A DNA stretch of 18,259 nucleotides, taken from Myxococcales bacterium (GTDB taxonomy: Bacteria; Myxococcota_A; Polyangia; Haliangiales; J016). Numbering within the stretch: the stretch's first letter is position 1; each line of letters opens with the position of its first letter. Position numbers and translations under genes: made by a program. Of the stretch, positions 6,905-14,896 are shown piece after piece. The notes under the pieces are model-generated. The model did not search any database, was not told where the DNA came from, and worked only from the letters and a program-made list of their open reading frames with translations. The stretch lies in contig JABAAV010000002.1 in the NCBI GenBank assembly GCA_014238595.1, positions 1 through 18,259 on the forward strand, read 5' to 3'.

Positions 6905-8458
6905 CTACATCAAGTTCGTGTGAGAAGAAAGTTTTTTTGGTGCTGTGTTTCGAAGATATTGGATGATTAAAGATGCAATATCATCTTGTAGTTTTCGAGC
7001 GTGTGCAATGCGACTTCGACAATAGGGCAAATTGTTCATGGTGATAGCAAAAGCAATAACTCTGTCAGTATTAATAGCAGCATAACCTCCTAAAAAGGAA
7101 GTTTTGGAAAGCGATCCTGTTTTCGCGCGCAACAATAAAGCTGAATTATTCATTCTCTTTTTCATCGTACCATCCGTGCCTGCAATGGACAGTGTAGATA
7201 AAATATCAGCATTATATCGAAAATCATGATGAAGATACGTGAGAATTTGAATAACCTGATCAGTAGAAAAGCGATTTGAATTATACAGCCCTGATCCGTT
7301 GTTCATTCGGAAGGAGTTTGGGGCAAGCTTGATATCGTCAACAAGAAAATCACGAATTATTTTCTGTGATTTTTCCCATGTTGCCGGCGATTTTTTTTCG
7401 TGAGCACCAATGGTTTTAAAGATCATTTCAGAAATGAAGTTGTTTGAATATTTATTCATATCTCGAAGTATATGGGTGAGTGTTCGACTTTTGTGAATGA
7501 ATAAAGGTTTGATATTTAATGGAGCAACGCCATGCTTAAAATCTTTGGAAACAATATCAACATTGTTTTTTGATAGAATATTTAAAAAAGTATGACCAAA
7601 AAACAAAAAAGGATTCGGTACATGTCGATAAAAAATACGTGGTTTTGAATTTTCTTGAATGTAACCACCGACCTGAACTTGCAAGAAATCTTTTTGGTTA
7701 TCGATATTGAGTTGAATACGCGATCGTTTATGAGATGTATTTACCTTACCCATAAGATGAAGGTATTTATTTGATGGAGAGAGTGTCACATAGGCATTTT
7801 GATTGTTTTGTGCGGGATAAATATGAATTCCTATGGTATTGAAATTGGTAGATAGAGCACTGATAGGTGCGCGAAAAGCTCTAGGTTCATAAGGTCGTTC
7901 CTCAAAATGGGGTGCACTGTTGTTGTTATCGAAATATCCTTGATCAAGAATTAAAGAACCATTGATTTTTTTAATGCCTCTGCGTTTAATTTGTTTAACA
8001 ATTTGTTCTAAAGCCTCTATGTTTAATGAGGGATCACCAAATCCTTTGATGTATAGATTCCCCTCAACGATGCCTTGATTGTTGGGATGTTGCATCGTAA
8101 CTACGGTTTGAAAACGATATCCTGAACCTAATTTTTGAAGGGCAAGCGCAGTTGTAATTATTTTTACACCTGAAGCAATGTTGTAGGACATATGTCCATT
8201 GTTTTGATAAAGAAATTGATTGTTTTTTAAATCAAAAATCGAAATTCCAATCTTCATAGAAGATAAACTTCGTTTGTTTTTAATGGATGTTTCAATGCCT
8301 TGCTTTAAGGTTGTCTCTGAATTCACAAGAACAACCGATTCTTGATGCGTGTTGCTTTTGCATTTAGGCACTGGTGCTGAATAAGCACTACTGATATCAA
8401 CAAGCAAAATGCAAAGCACTACAATACTATTTTTGATATAGAATGATTTTGTCATCAT
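6905..8458 (-). CDS. dacB: D-alanyl-D-alanine carboxypeptidase/endopeptidase (PBP4-type, family S13)
   Basis: This 517-residue periplasmic penicillin-binding protein trims or cuts peptide crosslinks in peptidoglycan. Residues about 1-28 are a signal peptide ending SSAYSA. All three penicillin-binding motifs are intact: SGVK with Ser96/Lys99, SNN at 338-340 and KTG at 446-448. The large insert between the first two, with GNLYIKGFGDPSL, is typical of family S13 rather than S11. NGSGLYNSNRFS and AGTDGTMKKRM are further S13 segments. The ATG at 8458 (an immediate ATG at 8455 is possible) is preferred over an upstream frame to 8545 that would overlap the divergent gene and spoil the signal peptide. 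It heads the six-gene minus-strand run. Only 52 bp separate it from the divergent solute-binding protein gene. Confidence 0.92.
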   Translation of the reverse strand: MMTKSFYIKNSIVVLCILLVDISSAYSAPVPKCKSNTHQESVVLVNSETTLKQGIETSIKNKRSLSSMKIGISIFDLKNNQFLYQNNGHMSYNIASGVKIITTALALQKLGSGYRFQTVVTMQHPNNQGIVEGNLYIKGFGDPSLNIEALEQIVKQIKRRGIKKINGSLILDQGYFDNNNSAPHFEERPYEPRAFRAPISALSTNFNTIGIHIYPAQNNQNAYVTLSPSNKYLHLMGKVNTSHKRSRIQLNIDNQKDFLQVQVGGYIQENSKPRIFYRHVPNPFLFFGHTFLNILSKNNVDIVSKDFKHGVAPLNIKPLFIHKSRTLTHILRDMNKYSNNFISEMIFKTIGAHEKKSPATWEKSQKIIRDFLVDDIKLAPNSFRMNNGSGLYNSNRFSTDQVIQILTYLHHDFRYNADILSTLSIAGTDGTMKKRMNNSALLLRAKTGSLSKTSFLGGYAAINTDRVIAFAITMNNLPYCRSRIAHARKLQDDIASLIIQYLRNTAPKKLSSHTNLM

Positions 8459-8510
8459 GAAAGTTGCTGTTATGGTACCTTGCATCGTAGCAATGCGTAA
8501 GATGAGTGGC
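8459..8510. promoter_or_regulatory. Short divergent promoter region, dacB and solute-binding protein
   Basis: Fifty-two bases separate the two divergent starts, so both promoters must overlap each other or the flanking coding ends. On the plus strand TTGTCA (8449-8454) and TATGGT (8471-8476), 16 bp apart, are a weak sigma-70-like pair. I see no convincing pair for the minus strand. Confidence 0.3.
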
Positions 8511-10043
8511 ATGATAAAATATAAAATGATAAAAAAACTTCTCATTGTAATTGTTTTTTTTGGATTTTCTTGTCAACAAAGAGGAACGTCCGATGACATG
8601 GTCGTGTTTGTTGTCGAACAAAAAATCCGTGATATTGATCCACGATTTTCACTGACAAGTTATGATGTTAAATTATCACGATTGATTGCTCCAGGGCTGA
8701 CTTCCGTAGATACAAAAAACTCAGAACCTCGATTGGAATTGGCTCAATCTATCCACAAGATCACGGATCTAAAATGGCGTGTTTTACTTCGTGATAATTT
8801 ACGTTTTTCTGATGGGACTGTCCTGACGGCGCATGATGTTGCGTTTACTTTTCAGTCAGTGATGGATCCTGCTACGAAAAGTCTGTATCGAAAAGGCTTT
8901 ATTGATCGTTTTGTATCGGTCAAAGCTATTGATGACAATCAGGTTGAGTTTCATCTTAAACAACCGCTTGCAACATTATTATCAGATTTGGATTTTGGAA
9001 TTATTTCAAAAAACAATATGGCACAAAATCACGTGATAGGCGCAGGACCTTATCAGTTGGAATCTCGAAATCAAGATGTTGTTGTGTTTCAATCGAACCC
9101 TTATTATTATGGCCAAACACCTAAAACAAAGAAGGTGATGTTTCGTTTTGTTCAAGATACGAATGCACGATTGTTAGTTCTAGTTGGTGGTGATGCTGAT
9201 ATAACTCAAAATTCAGTTCGATTAGATTTACTTTCTTCTGTGAAAATGCAATCTGATCTTAAGATCACATCATCAAACAGTTCTATATTAACTTATTTGA
9301 TGATGAATAATCATGATCCTATTTTATCTAATCCCAAAGTTCGTCAAGCAATTGCCTATAGCATTGATCGAAAGCGGATTATTCAAACCAAACTCCACGG
9401 ATATGCATCAGAAGCAACCGGATTATTACCAGCAATGCATTGGGCTTATAATGGCAATGTTGCGGGCTATAATTATAATCCGCAGTTGGCTCAACAGCTT
9501 TTGGATGAAGCGGGATATCCCTATGGAGAAGGAAAAAAACTAAGATTTACGTTGAACTATAAAACGAGTTCTAATCCTTTTCGCCGTTCTATTGCGCAAG
9601 TGATTGCAGAGCAGCTTCAATTGGTGGGCATTAAAGTTGATATTAGATCGTATGAATTTGGTGTGTTTTTTGATGATATTAAACAAGGTAATTTTCAATT
9701 AGCATCAATGCAAACAGCAACAATTACTGAACCTGATTATTATTATGCCTACTTTCATTCTGAACGTATTCCAACATCTAAAAACCCAGGATTGATGAAC
9801 CGATGGAAATACAGCAATACAAAATTGGATGATTTAGTCAGCCAAGCAAGACAAATGAGTAATAGAAAACAACGAATAAAATTGTATGGAGAAGTTCAAC
9901 AAATATTAGCGACTGATCTTCCGATTATTCCGCTATGGCATGAAGACAATATTGCTGTGTCTCGACTTAATATCCATGGATATCAATTATTGCCGAATGC
10001 AAGATTTTATGGGCTGATATCAACATACAAGTCTGCACTCTAA
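8511..10043 (+). CDS. ABC transporter solute-binding lipoprotein, family 5 (peptide type)
   Basis: This 510-residue protein belongs to the family 5 binding proteins (OppA/DppA/NikA type), which deliver peptides, nickel or other solutes to an ABC permease. The N-terminus KKLLIVIVFFGFSC gives a signal peptide with Cys21, though Gly at -3 and Phe at -2 make the lipobox atypical. Family features are WRVLLRDNLRFSDGTVLTAHDVAFTFQS, GAGPYQL, and NPKVRQAIAYSIDRKRII near the middle. The C-terminal part has AQVIAEQLQLVGIKV and LPIIPLWHEDN. ATG 8511 is preferred over ATG 8526 (also possible) and over the frame opening at 8457. No permease or ATPase gene lies nearby, so its partner is encoded elsewhere. 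The divergent dacB makes a murein-peptide ligand conceivable, but that is inference. Its stop overlaps the convergent M16 gene by 4 nt. Confidence 0.88.
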   Translation: MIKYKMIKKLLIVIVFFGFSCQQRGTSDDMVVFVVEQKIRDIDPRFSLTSYDVKLSRLIAPGLTSVDTKNSEPRLELAQSIHKITDLKWRVLLRDNLRFSDGTVLTAHDVAFTFQSVMDPATKSLYRKGFIDRFVSVKAIDDNQVEFHLKQPLATLLSDLDFGIISKNNMAQNHVIGAGPYQLESRNQDVVVFQSNPYYYGQTPKTKKVMFRFVQDTNARLLVLVGGDADITQNSVRLDLLSSVKMQSDLKITSSNSSILTYLMMNNHDPILSNPKVRQAIAYSIDRKRIIQTKLHGYASEATGLLPAMHWAYNGNVAGYNYNPQLAQQLLDEAGYPYGEGKKLRFTLNYKTSSNPFRRSIAQVIAEQLQLVGIKVDIRSYEFGVFFDDIKQGNFQLASMQTATITEPDYYYAYFHSERIPTSKNPGLMNRWKYSNTKLDDLVSQARQMSNRKQRIKLYGEVQQILATDLPIIPLWHEDNIAVSRLNIHGYQLLPNARFYGLISTYKSAL

Positions 10044-10450
10044 TAGCTATCATATGCAATGACATCGATAGGTCCAGTGTCAACATCGGATAACATCGGA
10101 ACCAAATACTCCGCAGTTCCTACAGCAACAATCTTTGTTTTGTTAGGCATCACCCATTGTTTGACAGCATCGTTTGCTTGTTGTCTCGTGAGATTTGCAA
10201 TTTGTTCTGGCAATGTATGCCAAAAGTTTTCAGGAAGTTCGTATAATTCTGATTCTATTGCAATGCGCAATCTATCCAAGGCTGTTGCTCGACTAAAACT
10301 CCATGATGCTGTGATATGTTTTTGGGCGAAAACAAATTCATCTTCGGTGATGCCATGGTCAGCTAGTTCTTGATACATTTGTAATGTTAGTTTTAAAGCA
10401 GATGCAGCCGTTTCATTCGAAGAAGCAAGATGAATATGCCACCATAACGG
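10040..10450 (-). pseudogene. C-terminal remainder of the inactive M16 subunit, cut off by an in-frame TAA
   Basis: These 136 codons continue, in the same frame, the gene that stops at 10451. Reading on through the TAA gives PLWWHIHLASSNETAASALK, then YQELADHGITEDEFVFAQ and ANLTRQQANDAVKQWV, exactly the last helical part of an M16 C-terminal domain. No frameshift is needed. The first ATG inside the remainder is at 10378 and has no ribosome binding site I can see, so it is unlikely to be translated by itself. One base change in one codon explains the break: a true nonsense mutation, a sequence error, or less likely readthrough. The stop overlaps the convergent solute-binding protein stop as CTAA. 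Confidence 0.75.
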
Positions 10451-11335
10451 TTAACGACCCTGTGAAATGCTGCATTCTGCACCATAAGACCACCCTCGTT
10501 TTGCACGAATCTCTTGCATGAGGCGTGATGTAAAAGTACCACCAAACACTGTTTCTATAGGTAATAATTTTAGATAATCAGGATGTCCGCATTGTGGAGC
10601 GCCATGACCCAATGACCATTGAACCTGCGTACGTTCTGGCTTATCGATAATGTAAGTATGCTTTGAATCAAGAGGTGCCACAGTAATGTGTTTTGTTTTT
10701 GGAGGTAGTTTTGTTTGAGGCAATCTTGTTATTAATTGTTCAGATAAGCGCTGTCCTTTTGTTTGAGTGATATCCCCAGAAAATCCAACAATGATATTGT
10801 CTCTAACGACATATGTGTTCAGAAGATTTCGTGCATGGTTGATATCGATAGCATCCAATGATTGCTTGGTTCCGATGATCGTTCGTGCCGCAGGATGTCC
10901 AACAGAAACATATTTAGTAAAATAACGATTAGCCAGATCACTATCATCATTACGAATTTCATCTAACGAGAAGATAGATTCACGAATGACTTTTTTAAAT
11001 TCATCTTCTTTCATGCTAGGCGTTGCAATGATGTCTGATGCTAATGCCCAGAGCGTATCAATATGTCGTGAAAGACATAATCCACTCAACGAGAAAGCAT
11101 ATCGTCCTGTAGTCATCGATATACTGGCACCATAATATTCAATCTTATTATCAAGTTCAGTGCGTGATAATTCTTGTGTACCACGTCTCATCGTTTCTGC
11201 TGTAACAGCAGTAAGACCTTCTTGTCCGAGAACGTCTTCGGATGCTCCTTTTCGTACAAGGATATTAAACCCAATTAAAGGAATATCATGAGATGATTCA
11301 ATAAAAACAGGCGTTGTTTGAGCAGTATTCAACAT
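10451..11335 (-). CDS. M16 peptidase-like inactive subunit, truncated by internal stop
   Basis: These 294 residues are the N-terminal two thirds of a protein of about 430 residues. The fold is M16 (LuxS/MPP-like). The zinc motif HxxEH is absent: the equivalent segment reads GLTAVTAETMRRG, so this is the non-catalytic partner of the upstream active subunit. The substrate-binding Arg/Tyr feature is kept in EIRAKRGWSYG (Arg277, Tyr284). The frame ends at TAA 10451-10453 just after it, in the middle of the second domain, and the sequence past the stop is plainly more of the same protein. ATG 11335 lies 5 nt after the active subunit's stop without a clear ribosome site, implying coupling. If the TAA is real, the product loses about 136 residues and is probably non-functional. 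Confidence 0.8.
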   Translation of the reverse strand: MLNTAQTTPVFIESSHDIPLIGFNILVRKGASEDVLGQEGLTAVTAETMRRGTQELSRTELDNKIEYYGASISMTTGRYAFSLSGLCLSRHIDTLWALASDIIATPSMKEDEFKKVIRESIFSLDEIRNDDSDLANRYFTKYVSVGHPAARTIIGTKQSLDAIDINHARNLLNTYVVRDNIIVGFSGDITQTKGQRLSEQLITRLPQTKLPPKTKHITVAPLDSKHTYIIDKPERTQVQWSLGHGAPQCGHPDYLKLLPIETVFGGTFTSRLMQEIRAKRGWSYGAECSISQGR

Positions 11336-11340
11336 AAATA

Positions 11341-12624
11341 TTAATCTGGTGTTGCAATGACAACGGTTCTTTGTTGAGGAATCAAATATTTTTGTGCGAC
11401 TTGTTGAATATCCTGTGATGTAATGGATTGAATTGTTTTGGCAATGGTAAATGCAGAAGCAAAATCACCTAATACTGTTTCATAATGTCCTAACATTTCA
11501 GCACGATCGTCAAAAGTGGTGAATGCATTATGAAACGCAAGTTCACTGCCTTGTTTTATTTTAGATAGTTCTTGAACGTTAATAGTATCGTTTTGTAGTT
11601 TTTCAATGGCATTTGTGATTGATAAAAGTGCTTTGTCTCTGTGTTGATTTCTGTTCATGGCAATAGATATCTGAAATAATCCCGGATGATGAAAAGGGAG
11701 TACTCCAGCATCTATTGATGATACCAATTCATTGTCAATGACCAAATCTCGATAGAGCCATGAAGAAGACCCATCGGTTAAAAGACGTGCGATTAAGTCA
11801 AGTATAATCCAATCTGTGTTGGTTTGTGGTGGTGCTTTATATCCAATGAAGCAATGATCAGCTGCAATAGGTTTTGTAAACTGTGAAATACGTTCACTAG
11901 TTTGAATGTCTTCTGGTTGGCAGTGTTCTTTGGGTAATGTGGTAGCAGGAATAGTGCCATAATATTCTGAAATTAGATCAAGTGTTTTGGTTTCATCAAT
12001 CGCACCAACAATCACAACGGTAGCATTATTGGGTGCATAATAAGTACGATAAAAATGTTCCATATCATATTTTGAAATAGTTTTAATATCATTCATCCAG
12101 CCTATGGTGGGATGATGATAAGTATGGGTACTAAAAGCTTCTTTCATCAGTTGTTCTTCTAGAAAACCATCAATATCATTGTCAACACGAAGTTCTCGTT
12201 CATTGATAACGACTTCCCGTTCAGATTCAATAAGTTGATCTTGTAATAAAAGATTCTGCATTCGATCAGATTCAAGACCAACAGCTAGTTTCATTTCATT
12301 GGAGGGAAGGCTTGTTCTATAAAAAGTCCAATCCGTCCATGTGGCTGCATTGCTGTCACCACCGGCATGTTCGATAAGTTTGTCAAAATCACCGTGATTC
12401 GTTGTTTTTGTTTGACTGAACATCAAATGTTCGAACAAATGGGCCATGCCTGTTTGTCCTTTTTTTTCATGACGAGAACCAACGCTATACCATGTTTGAT
12501 AAGAAAAAATAGGTGCAGAAGGATCACGTAAAAGGATGAGCTTCATTCCTGATTCCATAGAGAATCGTTTAATGGAAAGCGTTTTTCCAAAAGGTTGTTC
12601 AGCAGTGAGTGTCCATGAAGTCAT
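11341..12624 (-). CDS. M16 zinc metallopeptidase, active subunit
   Basis: This 427-residue protein is a processing-protease/pitrilysin-like metallopeptidase. The inverted zinc motif HLFEH (His62, Glu65 as base, His66) sits in GMAHLFEHLMF. The third zinc ligand is probably Glu142 in VVINERE, 76 residues further on, as expected. GGDSNAATWTDWTFY and YYAPNNATVVIVGAID are standard M16 segments; the C-terminal M16 domain has CFIGYKAP and LARLLTDGSSSWLYRDLV-like sequence. There is no signal peptide, so either the protein is cytoplasmic or export is atypical. ATG 12624 is chosen over a TTG at 12630. It lies 9 nt after the porin stop and 5 nt before the inactive subunit, the common arrangement in which active and inactive halves form a heterodimer. 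Confidence 0.92.
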   Translation of the reverse strand: MTSWTLTAEQPFGKTLSIKRFSMESGMKLILLRDPSAPIFSYQTWYSVGSRHEKKGQTGMAHLFEHLMFSQTKTTNHGDFDKLIEHAGGDSNAATWTDWTFYRTSLPSNEMKLAVGLESDRMQNLLLQDQLIESEREVVINERELRVDNDIDGFLEEQLMKEAFSTHTYHHPTIGWMNDIKTISKYDMEHFYRTYYAPNNATVVIVGAIDETKTLDLISEYYGTIPATTLPKEHCQPEDIQTSERISQFTKPIAADHCFIGYKAPPQTNTDWIILDLIARLLTDGSSSWLYRDLVIDNELVSSIDAGVLPFHHPGLFQISIAMNRNQHRDKALLSITNAIEKLQNDTINVQELSKIKQGSELAFHNAFTTFDDRAEMLGHYETVLGDFASAFTIAKTIQSITSQDIQQVAQKYLIPQQRTVVIATPD

Positions 12625-12633
12625 AAGCAATGA

Positions 12634-14088
12634 TTATTGATATTTATACTGTAGTGCAATCGATATGGCGTGTTGATGTCGTTGATATGTTCCATTTGTT
12701 GATGAGATGTCACGACCTTCTCGTATCGCACGGCAGGATTCAAACGTATAGTTTGAATTAACACATGCAGCATAATGTTGAGGGTTGTAGATGCTGTCAG
12801 TCACTGTTTTTGATGGAAACCAAGTCAAGCCATATCCAAGAGAAAGAGAGTATTGTGGGGAAAGTTGTTGTTCAAAAGCTGCCGCAATGCCCATATTATT
12901 TCCCACAATATAAGTAGGTGTGATGGCATTGATATCGACAGCTTCGGTTTCATATTTGAATCGAGTGCCCAACATTGATGATGGTGTGATTTGTGATTCC
13001 AGACCAAGCGTCATGTTATAAACACGTTTGAATTGTCGAGGTTGAACAATGGATGATGGGATATCATCATCTATTGTTGTGTTTAAAAAAATCAGGTCTA
13101 CTTGTTGATGATGGTTTAATCCAATCATTTGAATACCACCCGTAATATAGGTTGATGGAGTTATTCCTGCACGGATTTCAACTTGTGTTTGCAGAGGCAG
13201 TGAATAGACAGCATCAACAGTAGTCGAGTAGTTGTTATCTCCTGTCGTTATGTCAGCAGTCCCCGTATTGGTTACACGAAACAAATTATCATTATCGGAG
13301 GGTGTGATAATTCCAATGCCTATATTCCAATTATCCCAAAAACGATAAGTAAGGCCAAAATGTAAAGTGAGATTATCAAATACTGAATGTGTTTCAATGG
13401 TATAATTTTGATCGGTTTCTGATGTTTGACACTCGATGTCGTCTTTACAAGTTTGAAATTCAGTTTTAACAGTTGTATCGCGTGCAAATGAGAAATTCAT
13501 TTGAGACAGCGCAATACTCGAAATTCCCAAACCAATCCCCAAGCCTTTCCAACGATAAGCTAATGCTAACGTAGTAAACCAACTATAATGTGCATTGTTG
13601 AATGCATGATAGCGTGCATATTTATCCCAAAAAGGAGTCGTTTCTGCAATCGGAGCAGAGAGTGCTACTGCAATCGTTAGGGCATCGTTGTCAAAATTGT
13701 AAGCAACACCTACGAAGCCATTGTGGGTTAGATGCGTTGCAGCAAGATTAGGAAGATTGGCATTTGTAGACAATCCTGTTTGAGGATCCAGCGATAAATT
13801 CGTGATTTTATTGTTGTCATAACGCAAACTTGTTGAAGAATAGGTACGCAATCCAGTCTCATGCGCGATAGCAGACGGATTGAGATATATCGACGATAGG
13901 CGTGAATGTGCGGGACCAGAGAAAACAATTTCCCCGAAATAGGGGTCCAGCAATGGGGCACCAATGCTTCGTTCCATCGACATCAAAAACAATAAAATAC
14001 AGGTTAAATATCGACACAAACCAAGAAAAATGATATCCAATGTCTGTTGAAAGGCGAATTTGTGAAATCGTGACCGAGCGAGTATCAT
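12634..14088 (-). CDS. Outer-membrane FadL/OmpP1-family beta-barrel protein
   Basis: This 484-residue protein has the FadL/OmpP1/TodX type of layout: a signal segment (about residues 22-44, ending SIGA), a mature start with SGPAHSRLSSIYLNPSAIA, the NPS/NPA hatch-region motif of the family, and then many alternating amphipathic strands (for example YSWFTTLALAYRWKGLGIGLG, LHFGLTYRFWDNWNIGIGI, SLGYGLTWFP). The end, ISIALQYKYQ, resembles a last barrel strand with aromatic residues near the terminus. FadL proteins let fatty acids or other hydrophobic compounds cross the outer membrane. Four cysteines in two loops (TCKDDIEC; AACVNSNYTFESC) may form disulfides. ATG 14088 leaves an unusually long N-region before the signal hydrophobic core. 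It heads the run with the two M16 genes. Confidence 0.82.
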   Translation of the reverse strand: MILARSRFHKFAFQQTLDIIFLGLCRYLTCILLFLMSMERSIGAPLLDPYFGEIVFSGPAHSRLSSIYLNPSAIAHETGLRTYSSTSLRYDNNKITNLSLDPQTGLSTNANLPNLAATHLTHNGFVGVAYNFDNDALTIAVALSAPIAETTPFWDKYARYHAFNNAHYSWFTTLALAYRWKGLGIGLGISSIALSQMNFSFARDTTVKTEFQTCKDDIECQTSETDQNYTIETHSVFDNLTLHFGLTYRFWDNWNIGIGIITPSDNDNLFRVTNTGTADITTGDNNYSTTVDAVYSLPLQTQVEIRAGITPSTYITGGIQMIGLNHHQQVDLIFLNTTIDDDIPSSIVQPRQFKRVYNMTLGLESQITPSSMLGTRFKYETEAVDINAITPTYIVGNNMGIAAAFEQQLSPQYSLSLGYGLTWFPSKTVTDSIYNPQHYAACVNSNYTFESCRAIREGRDISSTNGTYQRHQHAISIALQYKYQ

Positions 14089-14150
14089 TGTTGAGTTATA
14101 AGATTCGTTGTTTAAAAAAATCGATGATTCATGTTAGGGTATGACAAAAT

Positions 14151-14885
14151 ATGCAACAAAAGACAACAAAACAGTTTTCTTGTAAAGTAGATCTTCTGCG
14201 AACGCTTGAATCAATGGCACAAGACAATGAGTGCAGTGTTGATTTTCTCATTAATGAAGCAATTGCCAATTATATTCAGGCAAGAAATTACGCTATTGTG
14301 TCAAATAATGACATATCTTTGGGAGATAAGCCAGAAGCTCCGAATTTTGTTTCTCAAACGACACAACTTTCTGCTCAAGTTTTATCCCACAATCCAGATG
14401 GTGTATCAGAGAGTCAATCTTCTGCCGCTGTACCGCAGTCTGTGTTTGGGAATCAGATGCCTTCACAACAGGTAGAAGCTATAGTGTCAGAGAATGTATC
14501 ACCAACATCTCAAGCTCCAGCTGTACCTTCTCAGATTCCGCCACCGCCTGTTTTGACAGATATACAGTCTCCTTTATATGATGGCGGTGTACAGACACCT
14601 CGACCGACATTGTATGTTGTTTTTCGTAATCAAAAATACCCTGTCCAGAAAGATTCGTTTGTCATTGGTCGTAGCATGCAAGACACTGATTTGATGATTC
14701 AAGACAACAATGTTTCTCGTAAACATGCCACCGTTGTATTTAAAAATAATAGTTATTCTATTAACGATATGGGTTCAACCAACGGTATTGAACACAATGG
14801 TGTACGTATACAGCACAAAAACATTGAAGAAGGTGATACGTTTTACATTTGTGTTCATGAAATTCGATTCACCTTTCTCGGATAG
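14151..14885 (+). CDS. FHA-domain protein with N-terminal ribbon-helix-helix-like region
   Basis: This 244-residue protein has three parts. Residues 8-48 (QFSCKVDLLRTLESMAQDN, then SVDFLINEAIANYI) have the strand-helix-helix pattern of ribbon-helix-helix DNA-binding domains. Residues about 55-150 are a low-complexity Ser/Pro/Gln/Val linker. Residues 152-244 are a complete forkhead-associated domain: GR at 173-174, SRKH at 189-192 and STNG at 209-212, the residues that bind phosphothreonine. This suggests a cytoplasmic protein that reads Ser/Thr phosphorylation and may bind DNA. ATG 14151 has TAGGGT about 10 nt upstream. recG starts 11 nt downstream. The FHA domain is certain; the DNA-binding part is by pattern only. 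No kinase gene lies in the window. Confidence 0.88.
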   Translation: MQQKTTKQFSCKVDLLRTLESMAQDNECSVDFLINEAIANYIQARNYAIVSNNDISLGDKPEAPNFVSQTTQLSAQVLSHNPDGVSESQSSAAVPQSVFGNQMPSQQVEAIVSENVSPTSQAPAVPSQIPPPPVLTDIQSPLYDGGVQTPRPTLYVVFRNQKYPVQKDSFVIGRSMQDTDLMIQDNNVSRKHATVVFKNNSYSINDMGSTNGIEHNGVRIQHKNIEEGDTFYICVHEIRFTFLG

Positions 14886-14896
14886 TTTTTTGGTTT

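Noticed and set aside
8457..8510. Longer solute-binding protein beginning at 8457, and longer dacB beginning at 8545
   Set aside because: Both would overlap each other head to head and would bury the signal peptides well inside the proteins.
10059..10373. Plus-strand frame of 104 codons opposite the M16 C-terminal remainder
   Set aside because: The minus strand here encodes recognisable M16 sequence in frame with the gene upstream, and the plus-strand product has no family character.
10378..10453. Programmed recoding (selenocysteine or pyrrolysine) or frameshift in the M16 partner
   Set aside because: The stop is TAA, not TGA or TAG, and both sides are in the same frame, so neither special amino acid nor frameshift explains it. 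Simple nonsense mutation or error is more likely.
14089..14150. Sigma-70 promoter for the FHA-recG unit
   Set aside because: TTGTTT at 14108-14113 has no convincing -10 at proper spacing. The 62-bp divergent gap surely holds promoters but I cannot place them.
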